A stretch of DNA of 64,000 nucleotides, taken from positions 930,001-994,000 of the forward strand of contig NZ_JAGQEE010000001.1 of NCBI RefSeq assembly GCF_018304945.1. The letters run 5' to 3'. This DNA comes from Collimonas humicola (lineage in GTDB: Bacteria; Pseudomonadota; Gammaproteobacteria; Burkholderiales; Burkholderiaceae_D). Below the pieces are notes generated by a model that saw only the letters and a program-made list of their open reading frames with translations, did no database searches and was not told where the DNA came from. This document shows, one piece after another, positions 1-9,896 of this stretch. The position numbers and the translations under genes were made by a program. Positions within the stretch are counted from its first letter, which is position 1. Each line of letters opens with the position of its first letter.

Positions 1-2
1 AA

Positions 3-3000
3 GAACTGAAACAGGCCGCGGCGCATTTTTTCCTGCCGCGCCGGGTTGAAGACCCGTTCGGCAATTCCAGCACTGTCGATTTCGACGCCCATGACCTGCT
101 GACCATCCGGACCGTGGACGCCGTCGGCAACGTCGTCACGGTCGACTACGACTACCGCGTCATGCAGCCCAAGATGCTGACCGATCCGAACGGCAATCGC
201 AGCGCTGCGGCCTTCAATGTGCTGGAACTGGTCGCCGGCAACGCGCTCATGGGCAAGGCAGGAGAGCATGCCGGCGATTCGCTGGCGGGATTCCGCACCG
301 ACCTCACGCGTCCGGAAATCGACGCCTTCTTCGATGCGCCGCAAGGTGCGCCGGGCATGACGCTGCTGGGCAACGCCACCAGCCGCACGCTGTATGACAT
401 CCACCGCTTCGCGCGGACCCGCGCCGCCGCGCCCGCCAACCCGGACCTGTGGCAGCCGGCCTGCGCCGCAGCGCTGGCGCGCGAAACCCATGTCAGCGAC
501 CTGGCGCCGGGGCAAGCCAGCAAGATCCAGATCTGCTTCAGTTATTCCGACGGCTTCGCCCGCGAAGTCCAAAGAAAGGCCGAGGCCGATCCGGGACCGC
601 TGGCGGCAGGCGGCCCAGTCGTCCAGTCGCGCTGGATCGGCGAAGGCTGGACGGTTTTCAACAACAAGGGCAAGCCGGTCCGCAAATACGAGCCGTTTTT
701 CGACGACACGCACAACTTCCGGTTCGACCACAGGCACGGCGTCAGCCCGATTCTGTTCTACGATCCGGTCGGCCGCGCCATCGGCACCTTGAACCCGGAC
801 CACAGCTGGCTGAAAAGCGTATTTGATCCCTGGCGGCAGACGATCTGGGACGCCAACGACACTGTGCTGGCGAGCGAGCCGCAGGACGATCCCGACCTCG
901 GTGATTTTTTCCGGCGCCTGCCGCCGGCGGACTATTTGCCGAGCTGGCATGACAGCCGCATATCCGGAGCGCTCGGCCGGTGGCAGCAGCAAGCTGCTCG
1001 CAAAGCCGCAGTCCATGCCGGCACCCCGAGCCTGGCCTTCACCGACGTCATGGGCCGCATGGTGCTGAGCATCGCCCACAACCGCTTCCATTCCGCCGGC
1101 GCGGATAAGGACCGGCAGCAGCCGCAAGCCGAGTTCTACGCGACCCGCACCCTGTTCGACATCGAAGGCAACCACCGCGAGGTGATCGACGCCAAGGGCC
1201 GCGTCATCATGCGCTACGACTATGACCTCGCCAACAAACAGCTGCACCAGGCCAGCATGGAGGCAGGCGAGCGCTGGCTGCTGGAGGACGCCGGCGGCAA
1301 GCCGATACGGGCCTGGGACAGCCGCGGCCACAATATCCGCAACGCCTACGATGGCTTGCGGCGACATGTCGGAACCTATCTGAGCGACGGCGGCGCGCCG
1401 GAAAAACTGGTCGGGCGCACGCTGTATGGTGACTCCCTCGGCGATTCCCTTGCCGCGCCGGCCGGCGATAAGAATCGGGAGCCAGGCATCGATCCGCTAA
1501 GCGCCAACCTGCGCGGCAGGGTAGTGCAAATCCATGACCAGAGCGGACTCGCGGTCAACCGTGCCTACGATTTCAAAGGCAACCTGCTGTGCAGCCGGCA
1601 TCGGCTGGCGCGCGAATACAAGAAGACCCTGGACTGGTCCGGTGAAGTTGCGCTCGAGCAGCGAGAGTACGACAACAGCATTGCCTACGACGCCCTCAAC
1701 CGTGCAATCGAGTATGTCAGTCCCGACCGCAGCGCCATACGCTCGGCTTACAACAAGATCAACCTGCTGCAGCGGCTAGAGGCAAACCTGGCCGGAGCCC
1801 GGGCCGCCACGCTGTTCATCGCCGCCGTCGACTACAACGCCAAGCGCCAGCGCAGCATGATCGAATACGGCAACGGCGTACGCACCGATTATGAATACGA
1901 CCCGCTGACTTTCCGTCTGCTGTGCTTGCAGACCGCACGTCCGTCGGCCAGATTCGCGCGCGATTGTCCGGCGCCGCCGTTGGCGGATGCGGACTGGCCT
2001 GGCTGCAAGCTGCAAAACCTGCACTATAGCTATGATCCGGTCGGCAACATCACGCATATCCACGACAGCGCCCAGCAGTCGGTCTATTTCCGCAACCGCC
2101 GGGTCGACCCGGACAACGACTATACCTACGATGCCATCTATCGGCTGATCGAAGCCAGCGGCCGCGAACATTTGGGGCAAGCCGGCGCAGCACCGACCCC
2201 CAACTCCGGCAGCGACCTGCCGCATGTGGGCTTGCCGCAGCCTGGCGACGGCAACGCCATGGCCCGCTACATCGAGCAATACGTCTACGATGCCGTTGGC
2301 AATATCCTGGCGGCGCAGCATCGCGGCAGCGATTCAAGCCATGCCGGCTGGACCCGCACTTACGCTTACCAGGAAGCCAGCCAGCTGCAGCCGGCCATGG
2401 CCAGCAACCGCCTGAGCAGCACGCAGATCGGCGCCGCCACCGAGCACTATCGCTACCAGGGTCCGGCCGGCTTGCATGGCGATATCACCGGCTTGCCGCA
2501 GCTGTCGATGCTGCAGTGGGATTACCGCGACCAGCTGCAGGCGGTTGCGCAGCAGCAGGTCAGCCGCGGCGCGCCGGAAACCACCTGGTACGTGTATGAC
2601 GCCAATGGCAAGCGCGTGCGGAAAATCACCGAAAGCCATGCCTGCGACGGCGACGCCTGCATGCGCCTGAAAGAGCGCGTGTATCTCGGCAACTTCGAGA
2701 TCTACCGCGAATACGGCAACCATGGCGACGACGAAACTGTCGCGCTTGAACGGCAGACGCTGCATATCATGGATAACGCACTGCGCCTGGCCCTGGTGGA
2801 AACCCGGAGCGCGGGCGACGATGGCTCGCCGCAGCAGCTGATCCGCTATCAATGCGGCAATCATCTTGCCTCGGTCAGCCTGGAGCTGGATGCCGCGGCG
2901 CAGGTCATTTCGTACGAGGAATATACCCCTTTCGGCGCCAGCTCTTACCAGGCGTTGCTGGGCAAGACGCCGAAGCGCTACCGCTACACAGGCAAGGAGC

Positions 3001-4091
3001 GCGATGAAGAGAGCGGCCTGGAATATCATGGCGCCAGATATTACCTGCCGTGGCTGGGGCGATGGCTGAATGCAGATCCGCTCGACATCAAGGATGCGGT
3101 CAACGTCTACCAATACTGCGGCAACAACCCGGTCAAGAATTTCGATCCAAGCGGCACCATCAAATGTTCCGAGCTGGCCGGCGCCGAAGGCGCCGGAGCA
3201 GCGGCCTGCGAACCGGACAATCCGCCGCCAGCAACCGCGGAGCCCCCTGCTGCTCCTGCCGCCAGCGGCGACTCGACCGCGATGGCAATCTTAAAAGGAA
3301 TCGGCGGAATTCTCTGGGCGCTCACCCCCTTTTCGATGAGCGGCTGCAACTCCAACAACAACCAGCCACCGCCGCCGGCCCCTGCACCGCCGCCACCGCC
3401 TCCTCCGGTAGCGACCTCAGCTCCGCCACCGCCCGCCGCGCCGGCGCCGGTAGCCAATGTCACCGGCAACTATGTGCTGGTGGTAGGCGGCACCAGCGTC
3501 AATGACCCCAAAGCCCACGACCAGGATCCCTGGAATTTCCTGCAGGCAGCCGGCCTGAGGGCCAAGAACATCAAAACGGCCGACAAGGACGCAAAAATAA
3601 CGCTCATCATGTATTCGCCCGACAATCTCAGTTATCAAAAAAGAGCTGTGGCCGATGGAAAATCCAAGGATTATTTCGAATCTAAAATGAGCGAAAGCGC
3701 GAAGAAAATCGGCTATCAGCTGATCATCATCAAAAAATCAGACGAGCTGACGCCTTTGCTGAATACGGCCGCCAACGGCCAGGTGAAAAAACTGGAGTAT
3801 TTTGGCCACTCCAATCCCCACGGCCTGTTTTTGGAGTACAGCTCGAAAACACCGTCGGTCTCTACGGACACTTGGGGAGAGAGCCAGGCGAAAAATGTAA
3901 AGAAGGAAATATTTGCTGCCAGCGGCGAGGTGAATCTCTACGGCTGCAATCTGGGACAGTCAGGCGGCCTCGGCGAAAAAATCAAGGCCTTGTGGGGCAA
4001 GAAGACCACCGCTTCGGATACGGATACGAGTTATAAACCGATCGGACAGGGCATCTGGCAGCCCAAGGGGCATTACAAGGTCATGCAGTAA
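3..4091 (+). CDS. Tc/SpvB-type RHS toxin, 3' part, with peptidase-like C-terminus
   Basis: The frame is open through the left edge, so the N-terminal part is missing. The visible protein has the C-terminal TcdB region (stretches such as FSYSDGFAREVQ and FNNKGKPVRKYEPFFDD) followed by many YD/RHS repeats. These RHS proteins form a shell that encloses a toxic C-terminus. The RHS core is YTPFGASSY, then YHGARYYLPWLGRWLNADP, ending in NPVKNFDPSG near residue 1020 (numbered from the GTG at 114). A proline-rich linker follows, then about 180 unrelated residues with FGHSN (H1232) and LYGCN (C1278), a His/Cys arrangement seen in clan CD peptidases. The toxin family is secure; the activity of the tail is inferred. 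It converges on the OPT gene. Confidence 0.85.
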   Translation, partial: ELKQAAAHFFLPRRVEDPFGNSSTVDFDAHDLLTIRTVDAVGNVVTVDYDYRVMQPKMLTDPNGNRSAAAFNVLELVAGNALMGKAGEHAGDSLAGFRTDLTRPEIDAFFDAPQGAPGMTLLGNATSRTLYDIHRFARTRAAAPANPDLWQPACAAALARETHVSDLAPGQASKIQICFSYSDGFAREVQRKAEADPGPLAAGGPVVQSRWIGEGWTVFNNKGKPVRKYEPFFDDTHNFRFDHRHGVSPILFYDPVGRAIGTLNPDHSWLKSVFDPWRQTIWDANDTVLASEPQDDPDLGDFFRRLPPADYLPSWHDSRISGALGRWQQQAARKAAVHAGTPSLAFTDVMGRMVLSIAHNRFHSAGADKDRQQPQAEFYATRTLFDIEGNHREVIDAKGRVIMRYDYDLANKQLHQASMEAGERWLLEDAGGKPIRAWDSRGHNIRNAYDGLRRHVGTYLSDGGAPEKLVGRTLYGDSLGDSLAAPAGDKNREPGIDPLSANLRGRVVQIHDQSGLAVNRAYDFKGNLLCSRHRLAREYKKTLDWSGEVALEQREYDNSIAYDALNRAIEYVSPDRSAIRSAYNKINLLQRLEANLAGARAATLFIAAVDYNAKRQRSMIEYGNGVRTDYEYDPLTFRLLCLQTARPSARFARDCPAPPLADADWPGCKLQNLHYSYDPVGNITHIHDSAQQSVYFRNRRVDPDNDYTYDAIYRLIEASGREHLGQAGAAPTPNSGSDLPHVGLPQPGDGNAMARYIEQYVYDAVGNILAAQHRGSDSSHAGWTRTYAYQEASQLQPAMASNRLSSTQIGAATEHYRYQGPAGLHGDITGLPQLSMLQWDYRDQLQAVAQQQVSRGAPETTWYVYDANGKRVRKITESHACDGDACMRLKERVYLGNFEIYREYGNHGDDETVALERQTLHIMDNALRLALVETRSAGDDGSPQQLIRYQCGNHLASVSLELDAAAQVISYEEYTPFGASSYQALLGKTPKRYRYTGKERDEESGLEYHGARYYLPWLGRWLNADPLDIKDAVNVYQYCGNNPVKNFDPSGTIKCSELAGAEGAGAAACEPDNPPPATAEPPAAPAASGDSTAMAILKGIGGILWALTPFSMSGCNSNNNQPPPPAPAPPPPPPPVATSAPPPPAAPAPVANVTGNYVLVVGGTSVNDPKAHDQDPWNFLQAAGLRAKNIKTADKDAKITLIMYSPDNLSYQKRAVADGKSKDYFESKMSESAKKIGYQLIIIKKSDELTPLLNTAANGQVKKLEYFGHSNPHGLFLEYSSKTPSVSTDTWGESQAKNVKKEIFAASGEVNLYGCNLGQSGGLGEKIKALWGKKTTASDTDTSYKPIGQGIWQPKGHYKVMQ

Positions 4092-4092
4092 C

Positions 4093-4127
4093 CTGTTGCA
4101 GCCAGCGCCATCCGCTAGCTGCAACAG
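4093..4127. terminator. Hairpin between convergent RHS toxin and OPT genes
   Basis: A perfect 10-bp stem (ctgttgcagc paired with gctgcaacag) with a 15-nt loop sits directly after the toxin stop codon. There is no clear U-tract on either strand, so this may be a weak terminator or an mRNA 3'-end stabiliser. Confidence 0.4.
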
Positions 4128-4158
4128 TCAATCCAGTCAGAGTGAGAAACGCGCCCGC

Positions 4159-6219
4159 TTACGGATGCTTGGCGTTCAAGACCCGGCGTGCGAAGACCCA
4201 GGCTACCGCTACGAACACGATCAGCCCCAGCCATTGTGCGGTGCCTTCAAACGCCGGGCCGACCAGCGCCAGCGGAGAGTCCGTGCCGCTGAAACCGATA
4301 ATCCCGGCCAGCACCACGCCGACCAGGCTTTCGCCGACGATCAGGCCGGACGCCAGCAGCACGCCGCGGCGGTTGGACGGCTCGGCGTACTGCTCGTAAG
4401 GCACGCCCTTCTGCTGCGCGCGCTTCTTGAGGACGCGTTCAATACCCCAGGCCAGCAAGGTGCCCAGCACCAGAGTCGACGCCACGGTTGGCGGCAGGTA
4501 GATGCCGATACCGACCGCCAGCACCGGCAAGCGGGCCATGCCGCCGCGATGGCGCAGGATTTCATCGACGACCACCAGCGCCACGCCCAGGCCAAGGCCG
4601 ATCAGGATCATGTCCCAGTTCAGCTGGTGGGTGAAGATGCCGGTGGCGATCGCCGTCATCAGGGTCGCCTGCGGCGCCGACAAGGCATGCGCAACGTCCA
4701 TATCGGCGCGCGGCATGGCGCCGGCGAAGCCATAGGCGTTGTACAGCAGTTCCAGCACAGGCGGAATTACCACTGCGCCGACCACGCAGCCGATCAGCAA
4801 GGCCACTTGCTGGCGCCAAGGGGTAGCGCCGACCAGCCAGCCGGTTTTCAGGTCCTGCAGGTTATCGTTGGAAATGGTGGCCACTGCAATCACGGCCGAA
4901 GTGGTGAAGATCGCCAGCGCGATGCCCAGCTTGTTGCCGGTCTCGGTCGCCAGCAAGCCGTCGGCGCTGCCGACCAGCAGGATCAGCAAGGACACCAGCA
5001 CCACGGCGACGATACCGACGCCGGAAATCGGGCTGGCGGACGAACCGATCAGGCCAGCCATGTAGCCGCAGGCGGCGGCGATCAGGAAACCGAAAATCAC
5101 GGCGAACAGGACGCTGTAAGCCACCAGCCCCCACATCACGCCGGAGCTGAGCGGCGCGGCGCTGAGGAAGCTGCCGAAAGTGACGACCAGGATCGCCACC
5201 AGCACCAGCGTAATGCCGACGATCCACACCGGCGACATGTCCTGTTCGGTGCGCGGGATGTTGATGCGGCCGTTGCCGCCGCTCAGGGCCCGGAAGGAAG
5301 TCTTGACGCCTTCCAGCATAGGCTTGAACAAGGTGATCAGCGTCCACACCGCCGCCACGCCGATGGTGCCGGCGCCGATGAAACGGACATCCTTGCTCCA
5401 CAGGCCGGTGGCGTACTTGGCCAGGGTCATGCCGTCCGGAATGGCATGCATTGATGTCAACACCGGCACGGCGATGCCCCAGGCGATCAGCAGGCCGATC
5501 AGCATGGCGATGCCGGCGACGATGCCGATCAGGTAGCCGGCGCCCAGCAAGGCCAGCGAAAATCCGCTGGAAATCCGCAGCACGGCAGGGCCGGCCGCAA
5601 ACCACAGGCTGATGCCCTCGCTCAAAATCCGGAAACCGGATGAGGCCAGGGTCACGACCGCGGCGACCACGCCGCCGGCCATGATGTCGACAATGCCGGT
5701 TTCGGCTTTCACGCCAGGCTTGCCGCTGGCCGCATCGGCTTCCACATCGGCGCTGCCGACACGCAGGATTTCCGCCGCCGCCACGCCTTCCGGATAGGGC
5801 AGATCGCTCTGCACCACCATCGCGTGGCGCAAAGGAATCGTAAACATCACGCCCAGCATGCCGCCGGCGGCGCAGATCGCCAGCGTTTGCCAATAAGGGA
5901 AGCCTTGCCAGTAGCCGATCATCACCAGGCCCGGCAAGATGAAAATAATAGAAGACAAGGTGCCGGCGGCCGAAGCCTGGGTCTGCACCATATTGTTTTC
6001 AAGGATGTTGGCGCTCTTGAACATGCGCAGCACGGCCATGGAAATCACGGCGGCGGGAATGGCGGAAGAAAAAGTCAGGCCTACTTTCAGGCCCAGGTAG
6101 ACATTGGAGGCAGTGAAGACGACGGTTATCAAAGCGCCAAGGATGATGCCGCGTACCGTCAATTCCGGTAGTGAAACATTATCGGCTATGCGCCCATTTT
6201 TACTAAGCAAATCGGACAT
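4159..6219 (-). CDS. OPT family oligopeptide transporter
   Basis: A 686-residue, very hydrophobic protein with about 14-16 membrane segments. The N-terminal stretch LTVRGIILGALITVVFTASN followed by VYLGLKVGLTFSSAIPAAVIS is typical of the bacterial OPT (oligopeptide/metal-chelate) transporter family. Such inner-membrane secondary transporters take up short peptides or metal chelates with protons; the substrate here cannot be told. The start is supported by a GGAG ribosome site eight bases before the ATG. It is transcribed alone, convergent with the toxin gene and divergent from the molybdenum enzyme genes. Length and composition are normal for the family. Confidence 0.9.
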   Translation of the reverse strand: MSDLLSKNGRIADNVSLPELTVRGIILGALITVVFTASNVYLGLKVGLTFSSAIPAAVISMAVLRMFKSANILENNMVQTQASAAGTLSSIIFILPGLVMIGYWQGFPYWQTLAICAAGGMLGVMFTIPLRHAMVVQSDLPYPEGVAAAEILRVGSADVEADAASGKPGVKAETGIVDIMAGGVVAAVVTLASSGFRILSEGISLWFAAGPAVLRISSGFSLALLGAGYLIGIVAGIAMLIGLLIAWGIAVPVLTSMHAIPDGMTLAKYATGLWSKDVRFIGAGTIGVAAVWTLITLFKPMLEGVKTSFRALSGGNGRINIPRTEQDMSPVWIVGITLVLVAILVVTFGSFLSAAPLSSGVMWGLVAYSVLFAVIFGFLIAAACGYMAGLIGSSASPISGVGIVAVVLVSLLILLVGSADGLLATETGNKLGIALAIFTTSAVIAVATISNDNLQDLKTGWLVGATPWRQQVALLIGCVVGAVVIPPVLELLYNAYGFAGAMPRADMDVAHALSAPQATLMTAIATGIFTHQLNWDMILIGLGLGVALVVVDEILRHRGGMARLPVLAVGIGIYLPPTVASTLVLGTLLAWGIERVLKKRAQQKGVPYEQYAEPSNRRGVLLASGLIVGESLVGVVLAGIIGFSGTDSPLALVGPAFEGTAQWLGLIVFVAVAWVFARRVLNAKHP

Positions 6220-6390
6220 CGAAACTCCATCACTAAAAATTGCAATGCGCTAATTATCCTCGAAACAGTTGCTCTCCATCCAAAAATTTGACTTCGGTCT
6301 ACAATGCCCCGGTAGGAAGCTGCCCAGACAAAATCAGCTCAGGATTGAAAAATGCGCGTTATCAAAAAAGCCACGCCATAGCGAATAGTT

Positions 6391-6420
6391 CTTTCAATGT
6401 CCTTCAATATCCTTCAATAG
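6391..6420. promoter_or_regulatory. Three tandem 10-bp repeats upstream of molybdenum hydroxylase genes
   Basis: Three head-to-tail units, ctttcaatgt, ccttcaatat and ccttcaatag, are spaced exactly 10 bp, one helical turn, and end 41 bp before the small-subunit start. Such phased repeats often bind a regulator on one DNA face. No regulator is identified. Confidence 0.4.
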
Positions 6421-6461
6421 GTTAATTAGGTTATCAACCCCAAGTCGGAAAGGTAAAAGCC

Positions 6462-6926
6462 ATGACAAGCCTGAACATCAACGGCAAACAACACGATATC
6501 GATCTGCCCGAAGACACCCCGCTGCTGTGGACCCTGCGCGACCACGTCGGCCTGACCGGCACCAAGTTCGGCTGCGGCATGGCCCTGTGCGGCGCTTGCA
6601 CCGTGCATCTGGACGGCGAGCCGATCCGCTCATGCATCACACCGATCAGCGCCGCTGCCGGCAAAAAAGTCACAACCATCGAAGCAATGGCCGAAGACAA
6701 GGTAGGCCATGCGGTACAGCAAGCCTGGATTGCCCTGGGCGTGCCGCAATGCGGCTATTGCCAGGCCGGCCAGATCATGTCCGCCACCGCCCTGCTGAAA
6801 ACCACCGCCAAGCCGACCGACAAGCAAATCGACGACGCTATGAGCGGCAATATCTGCCGTTGCGGCACCTACACCCGGATTCGCGCAGCCATCAAGCAGG
6901 TCGCGGATAAAGGAGCTGCCAAATGA
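6462..6926 (+). CDS. (2Fe-2S) small subunit of a molybdenum hydroxylase (IorA-like)
   Basis: A 154-residue protein carrying the two plant-type and helical [2Fe-2S] clusters of the xanthine oxidase family. C38, C43, C46 and C58 form the first cluster and C97, C100, C132 and C134 the second (motifs CGMALCGAC and CGYCQAGQ). It passes electrons from the molybdopterin subunit encoded next, with which it overlaps by ATGA, so the pair is translationally coupled. The substrate may be an aldehyde, a purine or an N-heterocycle such as isoquinoline; sequence alone does not decide. An AAAGG ribosome site precedes the ATG. There is no FAD subunit gene here, as in the two-subunit IorAB-type enzymes. Confidence 0.92.
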   Translation: MTSLNINGKQHDIDLPEDTPLLWTLRDHVGLTGTKFGCGMALCGACTVHLDGEPIRSCITPISAAAGKKVTTIEAMAEDKVGHAVQQAWIALGVPQCGYCQAGQIMSATALLKTTAKPTDKQIDDAMSGNICRCGTYTRIRAAIKQVADKGAAK

Positions 6927-9277
6927 GCGCCGCTTTCGATTTCGATAAAGATAGCGCTAACACCAATGCTGGCGATGGCAAGACGCCTGCGGTCGCCTCC
7001 ATGAGCCGCCGCACCTGGCTTAAGGGCGTCGGCGCGTTTACCGGACTGGCGCTGACGGTCGGCGTCAACGGCCTGGTCAGCGCCGCCGACGCCGCCGCGC
7101 CCGCCAAAAAATACGGCGGCGCCGGCATGCCGGGCGGCACCGTCAACGATCCGCTGATTTTCGTCGCCATCGGCGCCGACGGCATCGTCAGCATCATCGC
7201 CCACCGTTCCGAAATGGGACAAGGCATCCGCACCAGCCTGCCGCTGGTGGTGGCCGACGAGCTCGACGCCGACTGGGGCCGCGTACGCGTGGTGCAAGCC
7301 AATGCCGACGAAAGCCGCTACGGCAACCAGAATACCGACGGCTCGCGCAGCATGCGCCACTTCTTCACGCCGATGCGCCAGGTCGGCGCCACCGCGCGCG
7401 CGATGCTGGTGTCCGCTGCGGCGGCGCGCTGGAGCGTGCCGGAAGCGGAGATCACGACCAAGAACCATGAGGTGTGGCACGCCAAGAGCGGCCGCAAGCT
7501 GGGTTACGGCGAACTGGCGGCCGACGCCGCCAAGCTGAAAGTGCCGCCGGCAACCCAGGTGCAGCTCAAGGATCCGGCACAATTCCGCTATATCGGCAAA
7601 GACGTCTTCAACAGCGTCGATTTCCATGACATCGTCACCGGCAATACCCACTACGGCATCGATACCCGCCTCGACGGCATGCTGTATGCGGTGATCGCGC
7701 GGCCGCCGGTGTATGGCGGCAAGACAGCGAGTTTCGATAGCGCCGAGGCGCTCAAGATCCCCGGCGTGCTGCGCGTGATCGAACTGAAAGGCAGCCCGCC
7801 GCCGGCCAAGTTCAATCCGCTCGGCGGCATCGCTGTCATCGCCCGCAATACCTGGGCAGCCATCAAGGGCCGCGAAGCATTGAAGATCACCTGGGACAAC
7901 GGCCCGCATGCCGGCTACGATTCCAGCGCCTTCAAGACGACTTTGCAGGAAGCCGCGCGCAAGCCGGCCAAGGTGGTGCGCAGCAACGGCGACGCCATGG
8001 CCGCGCTGGCGCAGGCCGGCAAGCGCATCGAAGCCGAGTACTACATCCCGCACCTGGCGCACGCCACCATGGAGCCGCCTGCGGCCACCGCCCGCACCGC
8101 CAACGGCAAGTGCGAAGTCTGGGCCTGCGTGCAGGATCCGCAAGCCACGCGCGACACGGTGGCGGACCGCCTGGGCTGGAAGATCGACGCCGTCAAGGTC
8201 AATGTGACCTTGCTGGGAGGCGGCTTCGGCCGCAAATCCAAGCCTGACTTCGCGGCCGAAGCGGCGCTGCTGTCGCAAGCCATGGACGGCGCGCCGGTCA
8301 AGGTCACCTGGACGCGCGAAGACGACTTGCGCCATGACTATTTCCATACCGTCTCGCTGGAGCGCCTGGAAAGCACGCTGGACGCCAAAGGCAAGCCGCT
8401 GGCCTGGCTGCACCGCACTGCCGCGCCAACCATCGCCTCCACCTTCGTCGCCGGCGCCAAGGGCGAACAGCCGGGCGAACTGGGCATGGGCGCGATCAAT
8501 ATCCCCTTCGTGATTCCGAATATCCGCATCGAAGCGCCCGAAGTCGAGGCCCACACGCGCATCGGCTGGTTCCGTTCGGTCTACAACATCCCGCACGCAT
8601 TCGCGGTGCAGTCGTTTGTCGCCGAGCTGGCGGCGGCGGCCAAGCGCGACCACCGGGAGTTCCTGCTGGAACTGATCGGCCCGGCGCGCCAGATCAATCC
8701 GCAAGAGATGTCGGACAGCACCAACTATGGCGAATCGCCGGCCTTGTACCCGCTCGATACCGGCCGCATGCGGCAGGTGGTGGAGCTGGCCACCAAGGAA
8801 GCCGGCTGGGGCCGCAAGCTGCCCAAGGGGCATGGACTGGGCCTGGCGGTAGCCTACAGTTTCATGTCGTATGTCGCTGCGGTGATCGAAGTGGCGGTTG
8901 GCGCCGATGGCGAGATCAGCATTCCGCGGGTCGACATGGCGATCGATTGCGGCCCGCAGATCACGCCGGACCGCATCCGCTCGCAAGTCGAAGGCGCCTG
9001 CATCATGGGCCTGAGCCTGGCGATGACGGGGGAAATCACCTTCAAGAACGGCAGCGCGGAGCAAGGCAATTTCCATGAGTACGAAGTGCTGCGCGCCTTT
9101 AGCGCCCCGCGCGACCTGCGGGTGCACATGGTGCCGCACAAATACGACATGCCTCTCGGCGGCGTCGGCGAGCCGGGCACGCCGCCCATCGCGCCGGCCC
9201 TGTGCAACGCCATTTTCGCGGCGACCGGCAAGCGCATCCGCAACCTGCCGATCCGGGACCAGCTGAAAAAGAGCTGA
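6923..9277 (+). CDS. Molybdopterin-binding large subunit of molybdenum hydroxylase (IorB-like)
   Basis: A 784-residue catalytic subunit of the xanthine dehydrogenase/aldehyde oxidoreductase family. It binds molybdopterin cytosine dinucleotide and hydroxylates its substrate with water-derived oxygen. Family signatures include [29 protein letters not shown] and, near the C-terminus, [18 protein letters not shown] with the expected catalytic glutamate. Near residues 28-50 there is SRRTWLK followed by a hydrophobic stretch and an Ala-rich end, a twin-arginine signal. The complex is therefore probably exported folded to the periplasm, carrying the signal-less small subunit with it. It overlaps the upstream gene by 4 bp. 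The physiological substrate is unknown. Confidence 0.92.
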   Translation: MSAAFDFDKDSANTNAGDGKTPAVASMSRRTWLKGVGAFTGLALTVGVNGLVSAADAAAPAKKYGGAGMPGGTVNDPLIFVAIGADGIVSIIAHRSEMGQGIRTSLPLVVADELDADWGRVRVVQANADESRYGNQNTDGSRSMRHFFTPMRQVGATARAMLVSAAAARWSVPEAEITTKNHEVWHAKSGRKLGYGELAADAAKLKVPPATQVQLKDPAQFRYIGKDVFNSVDFHDIVTGNTHYGIDTRLDGMLYAVIARPPVYGGKTASFDSAEALKIPGVLRVIELKGSPPPAKFNPLGGIAVIARNTWAAIKGREALKITWDNGPHAGYDSSAFKTTLQEAARKPAKVVRSNGDAMAALAQAGKRIEAEYYIPHLAHATMEPPAATARTANGKCEVWACVQDPQATRDTVADRLGWKIDAVKVNVTLLGGGFGRKSKPDFAAEAALLSQAMDGAPVKVTWTREDDLRHDYFHTVSLERLESTLDAKGKPLAWLHRTAAPTIASTFVAGAKGEQPGELGMGAINIPFVIPNIRIEAPEVEAHTRIGWFRSVYNIPHAFAVQSFVAELAAAAKRDHREFLLELIGPARQINPQEMSDSTNYGESPALYPLDTGRMRQVVELATKEAGWGRKLPKGHGLGLAVAYSFMSYVAAVIEVAVGADGEISIPRVDMAIDCGPQITPDRIRSQVEGACIMGLSLAMTGEITFKNGSAEQGNFHEYEVLRAFSAPRDLRVHMVPHKYDMPLGGVGEPGTPPIAPALCNAIFAATGKRIRNLPIRDQLKKS

Positions 9278-9328
9278 TTCAAGAGCCGACGCAAGGGCCG
9301 GCTCAAGAGCCGATCCCTGCCGGCTTGA

Positions 9329-9364
9329 AAAACGGCCATGCGGCTTGTCGCGCATGGCCGTTTT
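9329..9364. terminator. Bidirectional rho-independent terminator
   Basis: A 14-bp perfect stem (aaaacggccatgcg and cgcatggccgtttt) with an 8-nt loop. The A-run on one arm and T-run on the other let it terminate both the molybdenum hydroxylase operon and the convergent rraA-like transcript. Confidence 0.85.
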
Positions 9365-9375
9365 ACCTTATCCGT

Positions 9376-9870
9376 TCAGTCGAGTTTCTGCGCGGCCACG
9401 AGTACGCCGTCGGCATCGGCATAGATCCAGGCGCCGGGCGCGATGGTCACGCCGGCGATCGAGACGCTGATGTCGCGCTCCCCTACTCCCTTGCGGACAC
9501 TGCGTTGCGGGTGCAGCGCCAATGCGCGAACGCCGATATCGCAGGCATTGAGCTCCGCCGAATCGCGTACGCAGCCGTTGACGATGATGCCGGCCCAGCC
9601 GTTTTTCTGCGCCAGCACGCCGAGGTTGCCGCCGACCAGCGCGCAACGCAGGCTGCCGCCGCCGTCGACCACCAGCACCTGGCCGTCGCCGGCGGTTTCC
9701 AGCGTGCTGCGCACCAGCACATTGTCTTCATGTACCTTGAGGGTGCGCGCCGGACCGCAAAACGCCTGGCGCTTGCCGAGAGAAATGAACACCGGCGGCA
9801 ATACCGCCAGGGCGGCGCTGCCGAGCTTGTCTTCGTTGGCGTCGCACAGATCACAGGTGGCGAAAGTCAT
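9376..9870 (-). CDS. RraA family protein (RNase E regulator or HMG aldolase-like)
   Basis: A 164-residue protein matching the RraA/demethylmenaquinone methyltransferase-like fold. Landmarks are ATCDLCDAN at the start, [20 protein letters not shown] and [10 protein letters not shown], which holds the conserved Arg-Asp pair. E. coli RraA of similar length inhibits RNase E, while related proteins act as 4-hydroxy-4-methyl-2-oxoglutarate aldolase; the RD pair occurs in both. A GGAG ribosome site lies before the ATG. It follows the diguanylate cyclase gene by 26 bp and is probably cotranscribed with it. Its exact role is not settled by the sequence. Confidence 0.88.
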   Translation of the reverse strand: MTFATCDLCDANEDKLGSAALAVLPPVFISLGKRQAFCGPARTLKVHEDNVLVRSTLETAGDGQVLVVDGGGSLRCALVGGNLGVLAQKNGWAGIIVNGCVRDSAELNACDIGVRALALHPQRSVRKGVGERDISVSIAGVTIAPGAWIYADADGVLVAAQKLD

Positions 9871-9896
9871 TGCATCTCCGTTGCAGGCGGTGTTGT

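Noticed and set aside
4096-5454. Plus-strand frame opposite the OPT transporter
   Set aside because: Low-complexity Gln/His/Asp-rich shadow product; the transporter on the other strand is unambiguous.
6869-9355. 828-codon minus-strand frame opposite the molybdenum hydroxylase
   Set aside because: The plus-strand genes have clear cofactor motifs. The shadow is His/Arg/Gln-rich, typical of antisense of GC-rich genes.
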